A stretch of 64,000 nucleotides of DNA, taken from the NCBI GenBank assembly GCA_964590135.1, contig CAZPVX010000016.1:1-64000 (forward strand), read 5' to 3'. The DNA is from JBDHWI01 sp964590135 (GTDB taxonomy: Bacteria; Chloroflexota; Anaerolineae; J036; Brachytrichaceae). Position numbers and translations under genes: made by a program. Shown here one piece after another: positions 50,339-59,309 of the stretch (position 1 is the stretch's first letter; each line of letters opens with the position of its first letter). The notes under the pieces are model-generated. The model was not told the origin of the DNA. It saw nothing but the letters and a program-made list of their open reading frames with translations, and searched no databases.

Positions 50339-51523
50339 TTGAAACAGCATCAACGCGTCCGTCGTGCCTCATGGCTGCTCGCTGCGACCCTGGTTATAAC
50401 TGCGTGCGGCTCCGCACAGGCTGAGCCAACCGCGACCATGTTTGCGCCACAAGTGACCATCTTCGTGCCCAGCGCCACCATCGCACCAACGGACACGCCA
50501 TCTCCCACGACTGCGCCGGCGACTGAAACGCCTGAGCCGCAAGCCGCGGCGGCAGTCAGCGACACTGCTGCTGCGCCGGCGATGCTCGCCGCAAACGCAA
50601 ACCCCTATACCGGTCTGGTCATCGACGACTCAGCTGCGCTCAATCGCAAGCCGTTGCTGATCAAGGTGGCGAACACAGCAGAGGTGCGGCCACAATCCGG
50701 CTTGAGCCAGGCCGACGTGGTGGTGGAGCACCTTTCTGAGGGCAGCATCACGCGCTTCACTGCGCTATTTCTCACCAATTCGCCGACAAAAGTGGGGTCG
50801 GTGCGCAGTTGCAGGCTGATCGATATTGAGTTGCCTGTGATCTTCGATGCGGCGCTGGTTTGCTCTGGCACCAGCCCGGGCGTGAAGCCTTTGATGCGCA
50901 ACTCGTATGCCTACAAGAATGACCTGACCATGATCAGCGACTTCGGGCCGTATGAGTGCGCGAGTTGCCCGATGTTCCGCGTGAGCGGACGCGTGCCTCC
51001 GCATAACCTGTTTGCCAACGCGCCGAATGCGTGGAAGGAACTGGACAAGCGCGGTGTGAATGTGCGATCGACATTCAGGGCATGGGTGTTTGATGCGACG
51101 CCGCCGGCGGGCAAGGACACCCGCGTTGTCGACGTCGGCTACAAATCTGGCAAAGTGAGTTGGACCTATGACTCAGCTGCCGGCAAGTGGCTGCGCGCTG
51201 TCAGTGGTCAGCAGCAGATCGATGCTGAGAACCGCCAGAAGATTGCCTTTGACAACGTGATCGTGGTGTATGCGCATCACCAGACCACGCTGATTCAAGA
51301 GGACGTTGGCGGCGCGCGCTCGATCGAAATTCAGGTCTGGGGCGAAGGTCCGCTGCGCGTCTTTCGCGACGGTCGCGAGATCGGCGGACGATGGAAGCGC
51401 GGCAGCGGGGTGGGGGAATTCGAGTTCTTTGACGTAAATGGCAACAAGATTCCCCTTAAGCCTGGCACGACATGGATCGAAATGGTGCCAATCAAAGGCG
51501 AGGTGCCGGTGACAACCGAGTGA
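50339..51523 (+). CDS. DUF3048 lipoprotein (YerB-like)
   Basis: 394 residues. A lipoprotein signal with lipobox VITACG (Cys ~23) is followed by a Thr/Pro/Ala-rich linker. The DUF3048 domain has NPYTGLVIDDSAALNRKPLL and SGLSQADVVVEHLSEGSITR, then an NTF2-like C-terminal part. The start is TTG, 6 bases after AAGGAG; no ATG fits. It would sit on the outer face of the membrane; function of the family is unknown. Its stop codon lies inside the terminator stem. Confidence 0.9.
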   Translation: MKQHQRVRRASWLLAATLVITACGSAQAEPTATMFAPQVTIFVPSATIAPTDTPSPTTAPATETPEPQAAAAVSDTAAAPAMLAANANPYTGLVIDDSAALNRKPLLIKVANTAEVRPQSGLSQADVVVEHLSEGSITRFTALFLTNSPTKVGSVRSCRLIDIELPVIFDAALVCSGTSPGVKPLMRNSYAYKNDLTMISDFGPYECASCPMFRVSGRVPPHNLFANAPNAWKELDKRGVNVRSTFRAWVFDATPPAGKDTRVVDVGYKSGKVSWTYDSAAGKWLRAVSGQQQIDAENRQKIAFDNVIVVYAHHQTTLIQEDVGGARSIEIQVWGEGPLRVFRDGREIGGRWKRGSGVGEFEFFDVNGNKIPLKPGTTWIEMVPIKGEVPVTTE

Positions 51524-51546
51524 CCGGTCTGCTGGTCACTCGGTTG
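51513..51546. terminator. 13-bp hairpin terminator overlapping the DUF3048 stop codon
   Basis: Perfect stem (51513-51525 with 51534-51546), 8-base loop, between converging genes. The TGA at 51521-51523 is in the left arm. Confidence 0.75.
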
Positions 51547-51573
51547 GGCCAGGGCATCGATTTGGCGATGTGA

Positions 51574-52248
51574 TCATCGTTGCTCACACGTCACGATGAC
51601 CAGTCGTTTGCCGGATGGAACAAAGCGCACATCGTCGATGCCGTTGCGCCAGACGATGGCGTTGATGGTGGTGTGGTAACGCAGTGCGATGCGGAAGATG
51701 TTTTCGCCTGGCTGCACCACATGCACCACTCGCCGGCCGCAGCGCACGCCGGCGGAGCCTGTGTTACTGTTGCTGCTGCTGTTCGTGTTGCTGTTGGTGG
51801 TTGGGCGCGAGCCGGCCGGGAAGGGTTGAACTGACTCGTCGATGCCACTGGCCGGCGGCATGCTGCCGCTTGGCTCAGGCAGGGTGCCGGACGTTTCAAA
51901 GTGGGGAGCATTCGGGTCAGCGGGTTGCGGCTCGACACCCGGGATGCTCGTGCCTTCGTTGCCGGTGAGTGGCGGCGGGTTGAACATTGGCTGCTCGGTC
52001 GGTGAAATTGGCTCCGGCGGCCCCACTTCACGGGTCGGCACGATTTCTGGCAGTGGCAGCGGCGTGGGCGTCGGCTGCTGCACGATTACCTGGCCGGGCT
52101 GCGCCTGTGGCATGCCCACGCTAACGGGGCGAGTCAGGCGGAGTCGGTCGGTAGTCAGGGCGAACACGACAACAGCACAGATTATGATCAAGATGCTGAT
52201 CAACACGAGCAACACGGTGGTTGTGCCGCTCGATATTCGCGAATTCAT
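51574..52248 (-). CDS. LysM domain membrane protein
   Basis: 224 residues: an N-terminal membrane helix (~10-31, VLLVLISILIIICAVVVFAL), a long Pro/Thr/Ser/Asn-rich linker (~40-165), and a C-terminal LysM domain (VHVVQPGENIFRIALRYHTT ... IVWRNGIDDVRFVPSGKRLVI). It should be anchored in the membrane with LysM binding peptidoglycan outside. Convergent with the DUF3048 gene. Confidence 0.9.
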   Translation of the reverse strand: MNSRISSGTTTVLLVLISILIIICAVVVFALTTDRLRLTRPVSVGMPQAQPGQVIVQQPTPTPLPLPEIVPTREVGPPEPISPTEQPMFNPPPLTGNEGTSIPGVEPQPADPNAPHFETSGTLPEPSGSMPPASGIDESVQPFPAGSRPTTNSNTNSSSNSNTGSAGVRCGRRVVHVVQPGENIFRIALRYHTTINAIVWRNGIDDVRFVPSGKRLVIVTCEQR

Positions 52249-52294
52249 TGGGGCTAAGGTACACTATTTGCAGGAAATTGCAAAGGGATTTGAC

Positions 52295-52810
52295 ATGCGA
52301 AGAGAGGAAGCGCCGAAGCAGGAAGTATTGAGCTGGAGCGACGTTGATGCGCTGATTGATCAGGTGTTGCCGAACATGACAGGCGTTTATGACGCCCTGA
52401 TGATGATCACGCGTGGCGGCATCATACCGGGCGGCTTGATTGCGGAAGCGCTCAACATCAAGCACATTTTGACAGCGGCGGTGGAATTCCCCGCCGGCGA
52501 TGCCCCGCGCTTACTTGCATGGCCATCCTTTTTGCAATTTCCAGATGAATCGCTCACGCGCGGCCGGCGCGTATTGCTCGTAGATGATGTGTGGACGCAT
52601 GGCCGGCACATTATGACCGTGCGCGGCCGTGTGGAAGCAAGCGGTGCGCGGGTGGAGACGGCTGTGCTGCACTACAAGCCATCTGCCTCGCTCTTCCCCA
52701 ATCACAAACCCACCTATTACGCCGCCGTGACGGATGCCTACATTGTGTATCCGTGGGAGATCGATCGCAAACCGCGTGCATCGCGGGTGATGACGCCGGT
52801 GGAATTCTGA
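52295..52810 (+). CDS. Phosphoribosyltransferase domain protein
   Basis: 171 residues of type I PRTase fold: LMMITRGGIIPGGLIAEAL (~38-56) and the PRPP loop VLLVDDVWTHGRHI (~97-110). Resembles xanthine/hypoxanthine-type PRTases and the archaeal Hpt family, though the last Thr-Gly of the loop is replaced by His-Gly. Substrate is probably a purine base. The ATG at 52295 follows AAAGGGA; upstream in-frame codons belong to the LysM gene's shadow. Confidence 0.85.
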   Translation: MRREEAPKQEVLSWSDVDALIDQVLPNMTGVYDALMMITRGGIIPGGLIAEALNIKHILTAAVEFPAGDAPRLLAWPSFLQFPDESLTRGRRVLLVDDVWTHGRHIMTVRGRVEASGARVETAVLHYKPSASLFPNHKPTYYAAVTDAYIVYPWEIDRKPRASRVMTPVEF

Positions 52811-52832
52811 TGGCTGTTGCCAAGAGCGAATT

Positions 52833-54077
52833 GTGGATCTCAAGAACCTGCCTGTTAACACCTGTCCGCTGTGCCGGCAAGCTGCTCTCGACCAAAGCAC
52901 GGATCAGTGGACGTGTGATTTTTGCGGTTGCAAACTGGAATTTGACCCGCATAGCCGGCACACGCGTGTCACCTATTGGCCGGTGCAATATGCAGCGCTG
53001 AAGGCCGGCGTGGGTTCGGAATGGCTGGGCCGACGCGAGTTGTTCGAGCGTGTTGATGCGGCTGCAGATGCTGCGCCGGTGACCCGCGCGCCCAGGCTGG
53101 TTGGCCCGCTGCTCATCATCGCTGCTGCGCTGTTGCTGCTGTGCGTCATGCTTGGCGCGGTGGCGTCGGCAATCGTCATCAGCCCGAGCATCGCGCGCAC
53201 GCGCCGCACGATTTTGCAGGCCTACCAGCCGACGGCCACCGCCACGATTACGGCAACTGCTGCTACAACCCAAACCGCATTGGCGACGCCGTCGCTGGAA
53301 CAGCCGGCGCTCGACTCGCCACTGAGTTTGACGCCTGCGCCTTCATTCGAAGCGCCAGCAGCGACGCCGTTTGAGGTCACGGCAACTCCGCAACTGCCGA
53401 CGCCGGCGTTGCCCACACCGGCGTCGCAACAGGTGAACCAGCCACAGCCGCAGCCGACGCTGCAGCAATTGCCGCCGACGTTCACGCCGGCGCCGCCACC
53501 GACGATTCCTGTTCAGTCGACCATGCCGCCGGCCTTGCCTGGCGCACAGACATCGCCATTGCCGCAGCCGCCCGTCGCGCCAGAGCAACCGGGGCAACCT
53601 GAGCAACCCACGCAGCCGCCGGCATTGCCGCCAACTGCAACGCCGTTGCCCACACCGACAGTCACCACGCGCCCCACGGTTGCCATCACGCCGCAACCGC
53701 TGCAACCCGGCTCGCAGTTACTGGCCGGCACGGTCAGGATCGTCACCGTGTCTGCCAACGGCAGCGTCTCGCAGAACGAGGCCGACGAATATGTCGAATT
53801 GCACAACGAGGGACAATCGCCGGAGTATCTCGATGGTTGGAAGCTGAGAGCTATCCGCAATGCCGACAACGTGTTGCTGGAGGAATATGTCTTCCCTGGC
53901 GGTGCAGTGATTGCTGCAAACCAGACCTGCCGTATCTACACGAATCTGCCATACGGGGAGTTCAACTGCGGCTTCAGCAACGGGTTTGCAAGCAACGAGC
54001 CGATCTGGCCGCCTAATAGCGCGCGGGCGGTGCTTGTCAATGCGCAGGGTCAGGAAATGGCCCGCTTCGTGTATTGA
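52833..54077 (+). CDS. Zinc-finger, membrane-anchored lamin-tail domain protein
   Basis: 414 residues. A GTG start gives a four-Cys zinc knuckle pair (CPLCRQ ... CDFCGCK, ~11-34), then a membrane helix (~90-115, LVGPLLIIAAALLLLCVML). A Pro/Thr/Gln-rich linker of about 170 residues follows (TATATITATAA, TPLPTPTVTT). The C-terminus is a lamin-tail domain (ADEYVELHNEGQSPEYLDGW ... GFASNEPIW, ~310-414). Topology: zinc part in the cytoplasm, lamin-tail outside. Such long TP-rich linkers are characteristic of Chloroflexota surface proteins. Confidence 0.85.
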   Translation: MDLKNLPVNTCPLCRQAALDQSTDQWTCDFCGCKLEFDPHSRHTRVTYWPVQYAALKAGVGSEWLGRRELFERVDAAADAAPVTRAPRLVGPLLIIAAALLLLCVMLGAVASAIVISPSIARTRRTILQAYQPTATATITATAATTQTALATPSLEQPALDSPLSLTPAPSFEAPAATPFEVTATPQLPTPALPTPASQQVNQPQPQPTLQQLPPTFTPAPPPTIPVQSTMPPALPGAQTSPLPQPPVAPEQPGQPEQPTQPPALPPTATPLPTPTVTTRPTVAITPQPLQPGSQLLAGTVRIVTVSANGSVSQNEADEYVELHNEGQSPEYLDGWKLRAIRNADNVLLEEYVFPGGAVIAANQTCRIYTNLPYGEFNCGFSNGFASNEPIWPPNSARAVLVNAQGQEMARFVY

Positions 54078-54095
54078 AATTGGACATTTTCCTGC

Positions 54096-54132
54096 TTGAC
54101 AATCTCTTGGAGGATTACTAATATCCTCCAAG
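54096..54132 (+). promoter_or_regulatory. rpoD promoter overlapped by an inverted repeat
   Basis: TTGACA (54096-54101), exactly 17 bases, TAATAT (54119-54124). The inverted repeat CTTGGAGGAT-7-ATCCTCCAAG (54106-54115 and 54123-54132) spans the spacer, the -10 and the start region, so a repressor bound there would block polymerase. Confidence 0.8.
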
Positions 54133-54172
54133 TCACACGCTCATTTTCGTGCTGACCCCCTCGCACGAAGGC

Positions 54173-54196
54173 TGAGATTTATTCACGTAAATCTCA
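54173..54196 (+). other. Leader hairpin before rpoD
   Basis: 9-bp perfect stem TGAGATTTA/TAAATCTCA with loop TTCACG in the leader, 26 bases before the ATG. No T-run; may affect translation or stability. No Shine-Dalgarno is visible before the ATG at 54222. Confidence 0.55.
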
Positions 54197-54221
54197 TAAG
54201 CGTGTGTATAACACTAACTAG

Positions 54222-55574
54222 ATGGCGATTAAGAAGACTTCAAAGAGCCTCAAGCCTGTCCGCAAAGCCGCACCCAAATCCAGCAAGCGCCAGGCCAAGC
54301 GACCAGCAGAGATTGCTGCGCCGCCGTTGAACGCTGCTCCGACGGCGGTTGCAGTTGCTCCGATTTCCATTGCCCAGGCAACGGCTATTGAGGAGATCAC
54401 AGTCGAAGAGTTGAGCGCAGAAGAGCAGTTGATCAACCTCGGACGCGAGAAGGGCTATGTTACCTACGAAGACATTTTGGGGCTGTTCCCGGATGCCGAG
54501 AAGAACATGGACCAATTGGAGGAACTCTTCGCGTCGTTGTCCGACGCCAGTGTAGCGGTGGTGGCAAGCGAGGATGAAGCCGCTGATCAGGCTGTGGATG
54601 ACGACGACGATGAAGAAGATGAATACAACGAGCGCTCCAATGAGAGCTTGATTGAGGCGATCGAAGCCGACGACACCGTCGGCTTGTATCTCAAAGAGAT
54701 TGGCCGCGTGGCGTTGCTCACGGCGCCGCAAGAGGTGGATCTTGCGCAGCGCATGGAGCGCGGCCGCGAGGCGCGTGAACAAATCCAGACTGGCGAAGTT
54801 AGCGATCCGAACGACGTTGAACGATTGGAGTTCCTCGTCGATGATGGCATGGCCGCCCGCGAACATCTCATCAATGCCAACTCGCGCCTCGTCATTAGTG
54901 TGGCGAAGAAATATATCGGTCGTGGCGTGCCGTTCCTCGATTTGATTCAGGAAGGCAACATTGGCCTGATTCGCGCTGCCAAGAAGTTTGACTGGCGGCG
55001 TGGCCACAAATTCAGCACCTATGCGACTTGGTGGATTCGCCAGGCTGTGACGCGTGCCATCGCCGACCAGGGCCGCACCATCCGTGTGCCGGTGCATATG
55101 GGCGATCAGATCAACCGGTTGTTGCGCGCCAGCCACCAACTGACGCAGGAATTGGGCCGCGACCCGACAGTGGCCGAGTTGGCGGAGGCGTTGAACGTGA
55201 CGGTGCGCAAGGCGGAGCAAATGATTCAGGTGGCGCGCCGGCCCATCAGTCTGGAGACGCCGACCGATGACGAAGAAGAGAGCGTGCTGGGTGACTTCAT
55301 CCCCGATGAGGATAGCCCTGCGCCGGCGGAGATGGTGACCAGCCAGATGCTGCGCGAGCAGCTCTCTGATATTTTGGACACACTGCCGCCGCGCGAAGTG
55401 CGCATTCTGCAACTGCGCTACGGTCTGCTGGATGGCGAGACTTACACGCTGGAGGAAGTCGGTCGCAAGCTGGGTGTGACGCGCGAGCGGGTGCGCCAGA
55501 TTGAGGCCCAGGCGCTCAGCCGGCTACGCTTGCCGGCACATGCCCGCAAACTGCGCGACTTTCTGAAAGAGTAG
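54222..55574 (+). CDS. rpoD: RNA polymerase primary sigma factor
   Basis: 450 residues. A Lys-rich head is followed by region 1.1 (LINLGREKGYVTYEDILGLF), an acidic run (DDDDDEEDEY), region 1.2 (DTVGLYLKEIGRVALLT) and region 2 (NSRLVISVAKKYIGRGVPF ... KFSTYATWWIRQAV). Region 3 and region 4 (EVRILQLRYGLLDGETYTLE ... GVTRERVRQIE) complete it. All parts match the group 1 sigma-70. Its promoter carries an inverted repeat over the -10, and the gene ends with a strong terminator, so it is a single-gene unit. Confidence 0.97.
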   Translation: MAIKKTSKSLKPVRKAAPKSSKRQAKRPAEIAAPPLNAAPTAVAVAPISIAQATAIEEITVEELSAEEQLINLGREKGYVTYEDILGLFPDAEKNMDQLEELFASLSDASVAVVASEDEAADQAVDDDDDEEDEYNERSNESLIEAIEADDTVGLYLKEIGRVALLTAPQEVDLAQRMERGREAREQIQTGEVSDPNDVERLEFLVDDGMAAREHLINANSRLVISVAKKYIGRGVPFLDLIQEGNIGLIRAAKKFDWRRGHKFSTYATWWIRQAVTRAIADQGRTIRVPVHMGDQINRLLRASHQLTQELGRDPTVAELAEALNVTVRKAEQMIQVARRPISLETPTDDEEESVLGDFIPDEDSPAPAEMVTSQMLREQLSDILDTLPPREVRILQLRYGLLDGETYTLEEVGRKLGVTRERVRQIEAQALSRLRLPAHARKLRDFLKE

Positions 55575-55596
55575 CGCGGATCTGTGATGCGTTTGG

Positions 55597-55622
55597 AAGG
55601 CGGCAATGCGCCGCCTTTTTTG
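55597..55622 (+). terminator. rpoD intrinsic terminator
   Basis: AAGGCGGC, loop AATGC, GCCGCCTT, then TTTTTTG. Confidence 0.92.
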
Positions 55623-55659
55623 TTTTTCTTTTCGCCGGGGTCTGCTACAGTCATCGACG

Positions 55660-55986
55660 ATGGCGAACGCCTTTGTGATTCACCCAGATGACAATGTGGC
55701 GACGCTGATGGATGACGCTGACGCCGGCCCCGTCAATCTGATTGGCGTAAGCGCGAGCGACACGATCATGGCCCTTGACCCTGTCTCATACGGCCACAAA
55801 GTGGCGCTGCGCGATGTGTCACAGGGCGGGGCGATTTTGAAATATGGCATTCGCATCGGCCATGCCACCTGCGAGATTCGCGCCGGCGAATGGGTGCACC
55901 TGCACAACATAGCCAGCGACTTTGATGAGCGTGCTGCGACGCTGGACATGGCCACCGGCGCGCCGACGGACACCCGCTATGAATGA
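55660..55986 (+). CDS. UxaA-type hydrolyase, SAF domain subunit
   Basis: 108 residues: the SAF domain that forms the N-terminal part of altronate/galactarate dehydratases (FVIHPDDNVATLMDDADAG ..., SYGHKVALRDVSQGGAILKYG, IGHATCEIRAGEWVHLHN). In many bacteria it is fused to the catalytic domain; here it is a separate gene whose end overlaps the next by 8 bases. Small subunit of an altronate- or related sugar-acid dehydratase. Confidence 0.9.
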   Translation: MANAFVIHPDDNVATLMDDADAGPVNLIGVSASDTIMALDPVSYGHKVALRDVSQGGAILKYGIRIGHATCEIRAGEWVHLHNIASDFDERAATLDMATGAPTDTRYE

Positions 55987-57193
55987 GTTGCTGCAACGCT
56001 CCTGGCAGGGCTATCTGCGTGCCGATGGCCGCAAGGGCATCCGCAATTTACTGCTGGTGATCTATACCGTGGAGTGCGCCCAATTCGTGGCGCATGCCAT
56101 TGCCAGCGATGAGCCAGACGCGCATGTCATTGGTTTCCCGGGTTGCTACGACAATCAATACGCCGTGCGCCTGCTGCTGGCGCTGGCGCGGCATCCAAAC
56201 GTCGGCGCGGTGCTGGCGGTGGGATTGGGCTGTGAATACACGCAGCCGGCGAAGATCGCCGACGTGGTGCGCAAGTCTGGCCGACCGGCCGAGAGCTTCT
56301 TCATTCAGGACGCCGGCGGCACGAGCAAGAGTGTCGCAAAGGGCAAGGCGTTGCTGGCGCAGATGCGCGAGCAAATGCAGCGCGACGTTGTGCGCGTGCC
56401 GATGACGCTGGCCGATCTGGTGATTGGGAGCGAGTGCGGCGGGTCGGACGCCACATCGGGGTTGGCCGGCAATCCCGTCGTCGGACGCGCATTTGACGTG
56501 CTGGTGGATGCCGGCGGCACCGCTGTCTTCGAGGAGACAGTCGAGATGATCGGCCTCAAACTGTTAATGTTGCAGCGCGCGGCAAACAGCGCGGCGCGCG
56601 AGCAATTGGCGGGAGCCTATGACAAGGCGGTGGCATATTCGCAGGCTGTGCGCCAGTTCAGCGCGTCGCCGGGCAATTTCGCCGGCGGCCTCACAACCAT
56701 TGAAGAGAAGAGCATGGGCGCATTTGCAAAGAGCGGCAACAGGCCCATTCAAGGTGTGATTCGCGTGAGCGAACAGCCGCCGCGCGCCGGCCTGTGGCTG
56801 CTCGACAGCGTGCCAGACCCGCACTTCATGCAGTTTGGCTACACCAATCCCAACGATACCGAGGGCATCATGGATCTGATCGCCGCCGGCGCACAGATCG
56901 TGTTCTTCGTCACGGGGCGCGGCAGCGTGATCGGCAGTCCAATTGCGCCACTGCTCAAAGTGACGGGCAATAGCCGCACATTTGCGCGCATGATTGAGGA
57001 TATGGACTTCGACGCCGGCGCGGTGCTGCGCGGGGAGCGCACGCTGGATGATGCTGCGCTGGATTTGCTGGCGCTGGCGACAGAGGTGGCCGCCGGCTGG
57101 CCAAGCAAACCTGAAGCGCTCGGCCACCGCAAATACTTCGTGATGTATAAGCACCAGAACACACCGGCGCTGATGGATGGGTGCAGGGCATAA
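55979..57193 (+). CDS. UxaA-type altronate/galactarate dehydratase large subunit
   Basis: 404 residues of the catalytic D-galactarate dehydratase/altronate hydrolase domain: the opening GYLRADGRKGIRN, GFPGCYDNQYAV, LVIGSECGGSDATSGLAGNP (~147-166) and the C-terminal VFFVTGRGSVIGSPIAPLLK are the family marks. Iron-dependent loss of water from a sugar acid to a 2-keto-3-deoxy acid. Together with the small subunit it makes the split form. Substrate cannot be named. Works logically with the SDR/kinase genes at 18863-21990. Confidence 0.92.
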   Translation: MNELLQRSWQGYLRADGRKGIRNLLLVIYTVECAQFVAHAIASDEPDAHVIGFPGCYDNQYAVRLLLALARHPNVGAVLAVGLGCEYTQPAKIADVVRKSGRPAESFFIQDAGGTSKSVAKGKALLAQMREQMQRDVVRVPMTLADLVIGSECGGSDATSGLAGNPVVGRAFDVLVDAGGTAVFEETVEMIGLKLLMLQRAANSAAREQLAGAYDKAVAYSQAVRQFSASPGNFAGGLTTIEEKSMGAFAKSGNRPIQGVIRVSEQPPRAGLWLLDSVPDPHFMQFGYTNPNDTEGIMDLIAAGAQIVFFVTGRGSVIGSPIAPLLKVTGNSRTFARMIEDMDFDAGAVLRGERTLDDAALDLLALATEVAAGWPSKPEALGHRKYFVMYKHQNTPALMDGCRA

Positions 57194-57219
57194 GGCAACG
57201 GGCCACACTTGCCCTTCGC

Positions 57220-58539
57220 TTATTCGAACTGCACATTGACGGTCATGCCGGCTCTTAACCCTGCTGGCAGTTCGTCCAGCGCAATCGTCGTCTTGTAGAT
57301 CACGTCACCGCCGAGTTTGTCGGCTGTCGAAGCGATGCGCGTCACCTTGCCCAGCACGCTTGCATTCAATGCCTTGATGACGACTGTCACAGCTTGACCT
57401 TCCTGCACGTTAATCACGTCGAGTTCGCTCAGGTCTGTTGTCTCGACGCGCAGATGTTGCATGTCAGACAGCGTGAGCAGCGGCTGGCCTGGTGTCACCC
57501 ACTCGCCTGCATGCACGCGCAAGTTACTGACCATGCCAGTGATCGGCGCGGTCATGCTCAGCTTCTGCAACAGTGCCTCGGCGGATCGTGCTTGCGCCTG
57601 CGCCGCGTAGACTTGCGCCTGGGCTGCGCTCACCTGCTGGGCGCGCGGGCCGGCTCTCAATGCGTCCAACTGCGCCTGGGCTGCTTCGATTTGCGCTTTG
57701 GCCAGTGCGATATCAGAGTCGCGCGCTGGAGCCCGCACATGTTCCAAGGCGGCTCGCGCGGCTTCCACTTGCTGCTTCGCGGCGGTGATCTGCGCTGCAT
57801 CTGCCGGCTTTATTGCCAAATCGTAGGCTGCCTTTGCCGCGTTGAAGGCGTTGGTCGCCTGCTCCAGTGCCAGGGCTTCCGGCCGCGCACCGATACCGGC
57901 AGGGTCTTGTTTGAAGGCTGCATCGTAGCGCGCCTGCGCTTGCTTCAGTGCAGCTTGGGCAGATTGAAAGATTGCCTGCGCGCCGGCGATATCATCGGTA
58001 TCTGGGCCGGCTTGCAACTTGCGCAAGGCCTGATTCGCGGCGTCGAAGGCAGCTTGCGCAGCTGCGATATCGGCAGCGCGCGGGCCGCTGGTGGTGCGGC
58101 TGTAGTTCGCGGTGGCGACAATCACGGCAGCTTCGGCCTGGCGCAGTTGCTCGGCAGTGGCGCCGGCATTCAATAGTTCGAGGTTGGCCTGCGCAGTTGC
58201 CAGTGCCGCCTTCGCCTGCGCCAATTGCGCCTGTGTCGCTTCGTCATCCAGTTGCAGCAACACCTCGCCGGCGCTGACTACATCGCCTTCCTTCACCGTA
58301 ATTGCCTTCACGCGCTCGATGATTATTCCGTTGATTTGCACCTCATCCGCCGGCACGATGACGCCCGATACTGAACGGCTGCCGTGTGCTGGAGCAACTT
58401 GCGACGGTGCATTCGTTGAAGCAACGACGGCTCCATCGCCCAGCACCACCGTCGGCAGCGGTGTCTGGGCTGGCGAGAGAGCGCTGCAGCCGGCGAGTGC
58501 TATGGTCAGCAAGGCAGGTAGGAGTGAACGAAGTTTCAT
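57220..58539 (-). CDS. HlyD/MFP family efflux adaptor, lipoprotein
   Basis: 439 residues. Lipobox LALAG-C type (TIALAGCSALS, Cys ~18). A lipoyl-like beta part surrounds a very long alpha-hairpin (~100-310) of Ala/Gln-rich coiled coil (AAQAQARSAEALLQKL, IALAKAQIEAAQAQLDALRA). Then come lipoyl and beta-barrel segments ending AGMTVNVQFE. It is the last gene of the TetR-led operon and would link the ATPase/permease pump to the envelope as a MacA-like adaptor. Confidence 0.92.
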   Translation of the reverse strand: MKLRSLLPALLTIALAGCSALSPAQTPLPTVVLGDGAVVASTNAPSQVAPAHGSRSVSGVIVPADEVQINGIIIERVKAITVKEGDVVSAGEVLLQLDDEATQAQLAQAKAALATAQANLELLNAGATAEQLRQAEAAVIVATANYSRTTSGPRAADIAAAQAAFDAANQALRKLQAGPDTDDIAGAQAIFQSAQAALKQAQARYDAAFKQDPAGIGARPEALALEQATNAFNAAKAAYDLAIKPADAAQITAAKQQVEAARAALEHVRAPARDSDIALAKAQIEAAQAQLDALRAGPRAQQVSAAQAQVYAAQAQARSAEALLQKLSMTAPITGMVSNLRVHAGEWVTPGQPLLTLSDMQHLRVETTDLSELDVINVQEGQAVTVVIKALNASVLGKVTRIASTADKLGGDVIYKTTIALDELPAGLRAGMTVNVQFE

Positions 58540-58559
58540 CTTGAAAGAAACGGAATCCT

Positions 58560-59294
58560 TTATGCGGCTGGGACGGCCTCTGCTTCAAAAATGCTGTTGT
58601 TCGCCGAGCGCTCGCTCACGATCAAACCATCGCGCAGTTCGACCACGCGATGCGCATAGTTGATCACGCGCGGGTCATGCGTGGCAAACACGAATGTCAC
58701 GCCCCTTTCACGGTTCAATCGCGCCATGATGTCCATGATCTGCCTGCCATTCGGCGTGTCGAGATTGGCCGTCGGCTCGTCGGCAAGGATGAGCGCCGGC
58801 CTAGTGGTCAGAGCGCGCGCAATCGCCACGCGCTGTTGCTGGCCACCGCTCAACTGGTCGGGGCGGTGATGAGCGCGGTCTGCGAGATCAACCGCTTGCA
58901 GCAATTCCGTCACGCGAGTTTGTCGCTCGCTGGCATTCACACCACCCAACAGTAGCGGCATCTCCACGTTCTCGTAGGCGGTCAACGTTGGGATCAATGC
59001 GAAGAACTGAAAAATGAAGCCGATATTGTTGTGTCGCACGTCTGCACGCTGGTTGCGATTGAATTTCGTTACATCCCTGCCGTTAATGAAGACTTGGCCG
59101 CTGGTTGGCTGATCGAGGCAGCCGATCAACTGCAAGAGCGTGGTCTTGCCCGAGCCCGATGGACCGATGAGCGCGGTGAATTCGCCACTGTTGATGGAAA
59201 GGTTGACGCCTTTCAGCGCCTTCGTTTCTATCTGGCCGATCTTGTAAACCCGCGTCACATTTGTCGCCTTTGCCACTTCTGTTGTGCTGTTCAC
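58560..59294 (-). CDS. ABC transporter ATP-binding protein (MacB/LolD type)
   Basis: 244 residues: Walker A GPSGSGKTTLL (~40-50), Q-loop region NNIGFIFQFFALIPTL, signature LSGGQQQRVA (~146-155), Walker B ALILADEPTANLD (~164-176) and H-loop FVFATHDPRV. Energises the two FtsX-like permeases upstream. Spacing to both neighbours is about 15-20 bases. Confidence 0.95.
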   Translation of the reverse strand: MNSTTEVAKATNVTRVYKIGQIETKALKGVNLSINSGEFTALIGPSGSGKTTLLQLIGCLDQPTSGQVFINGRDVTKFNRNQRADVRHNNIGFIFQFFALIPTLTAYENVEMPLLLGGVNASERQTRVTELLQAVDLADRAHHRPDQLSGGQQQRVAIARALTTRPALILADEPTANLDTPNGRQIMDIMARLNRERGVTFVFATHDPRVINYAHRVVELRDGLIVSERSANNSIFEAEAVPAA

Positions 59295-59309
59295 TTTTGC
59301 ACTCCTGTG

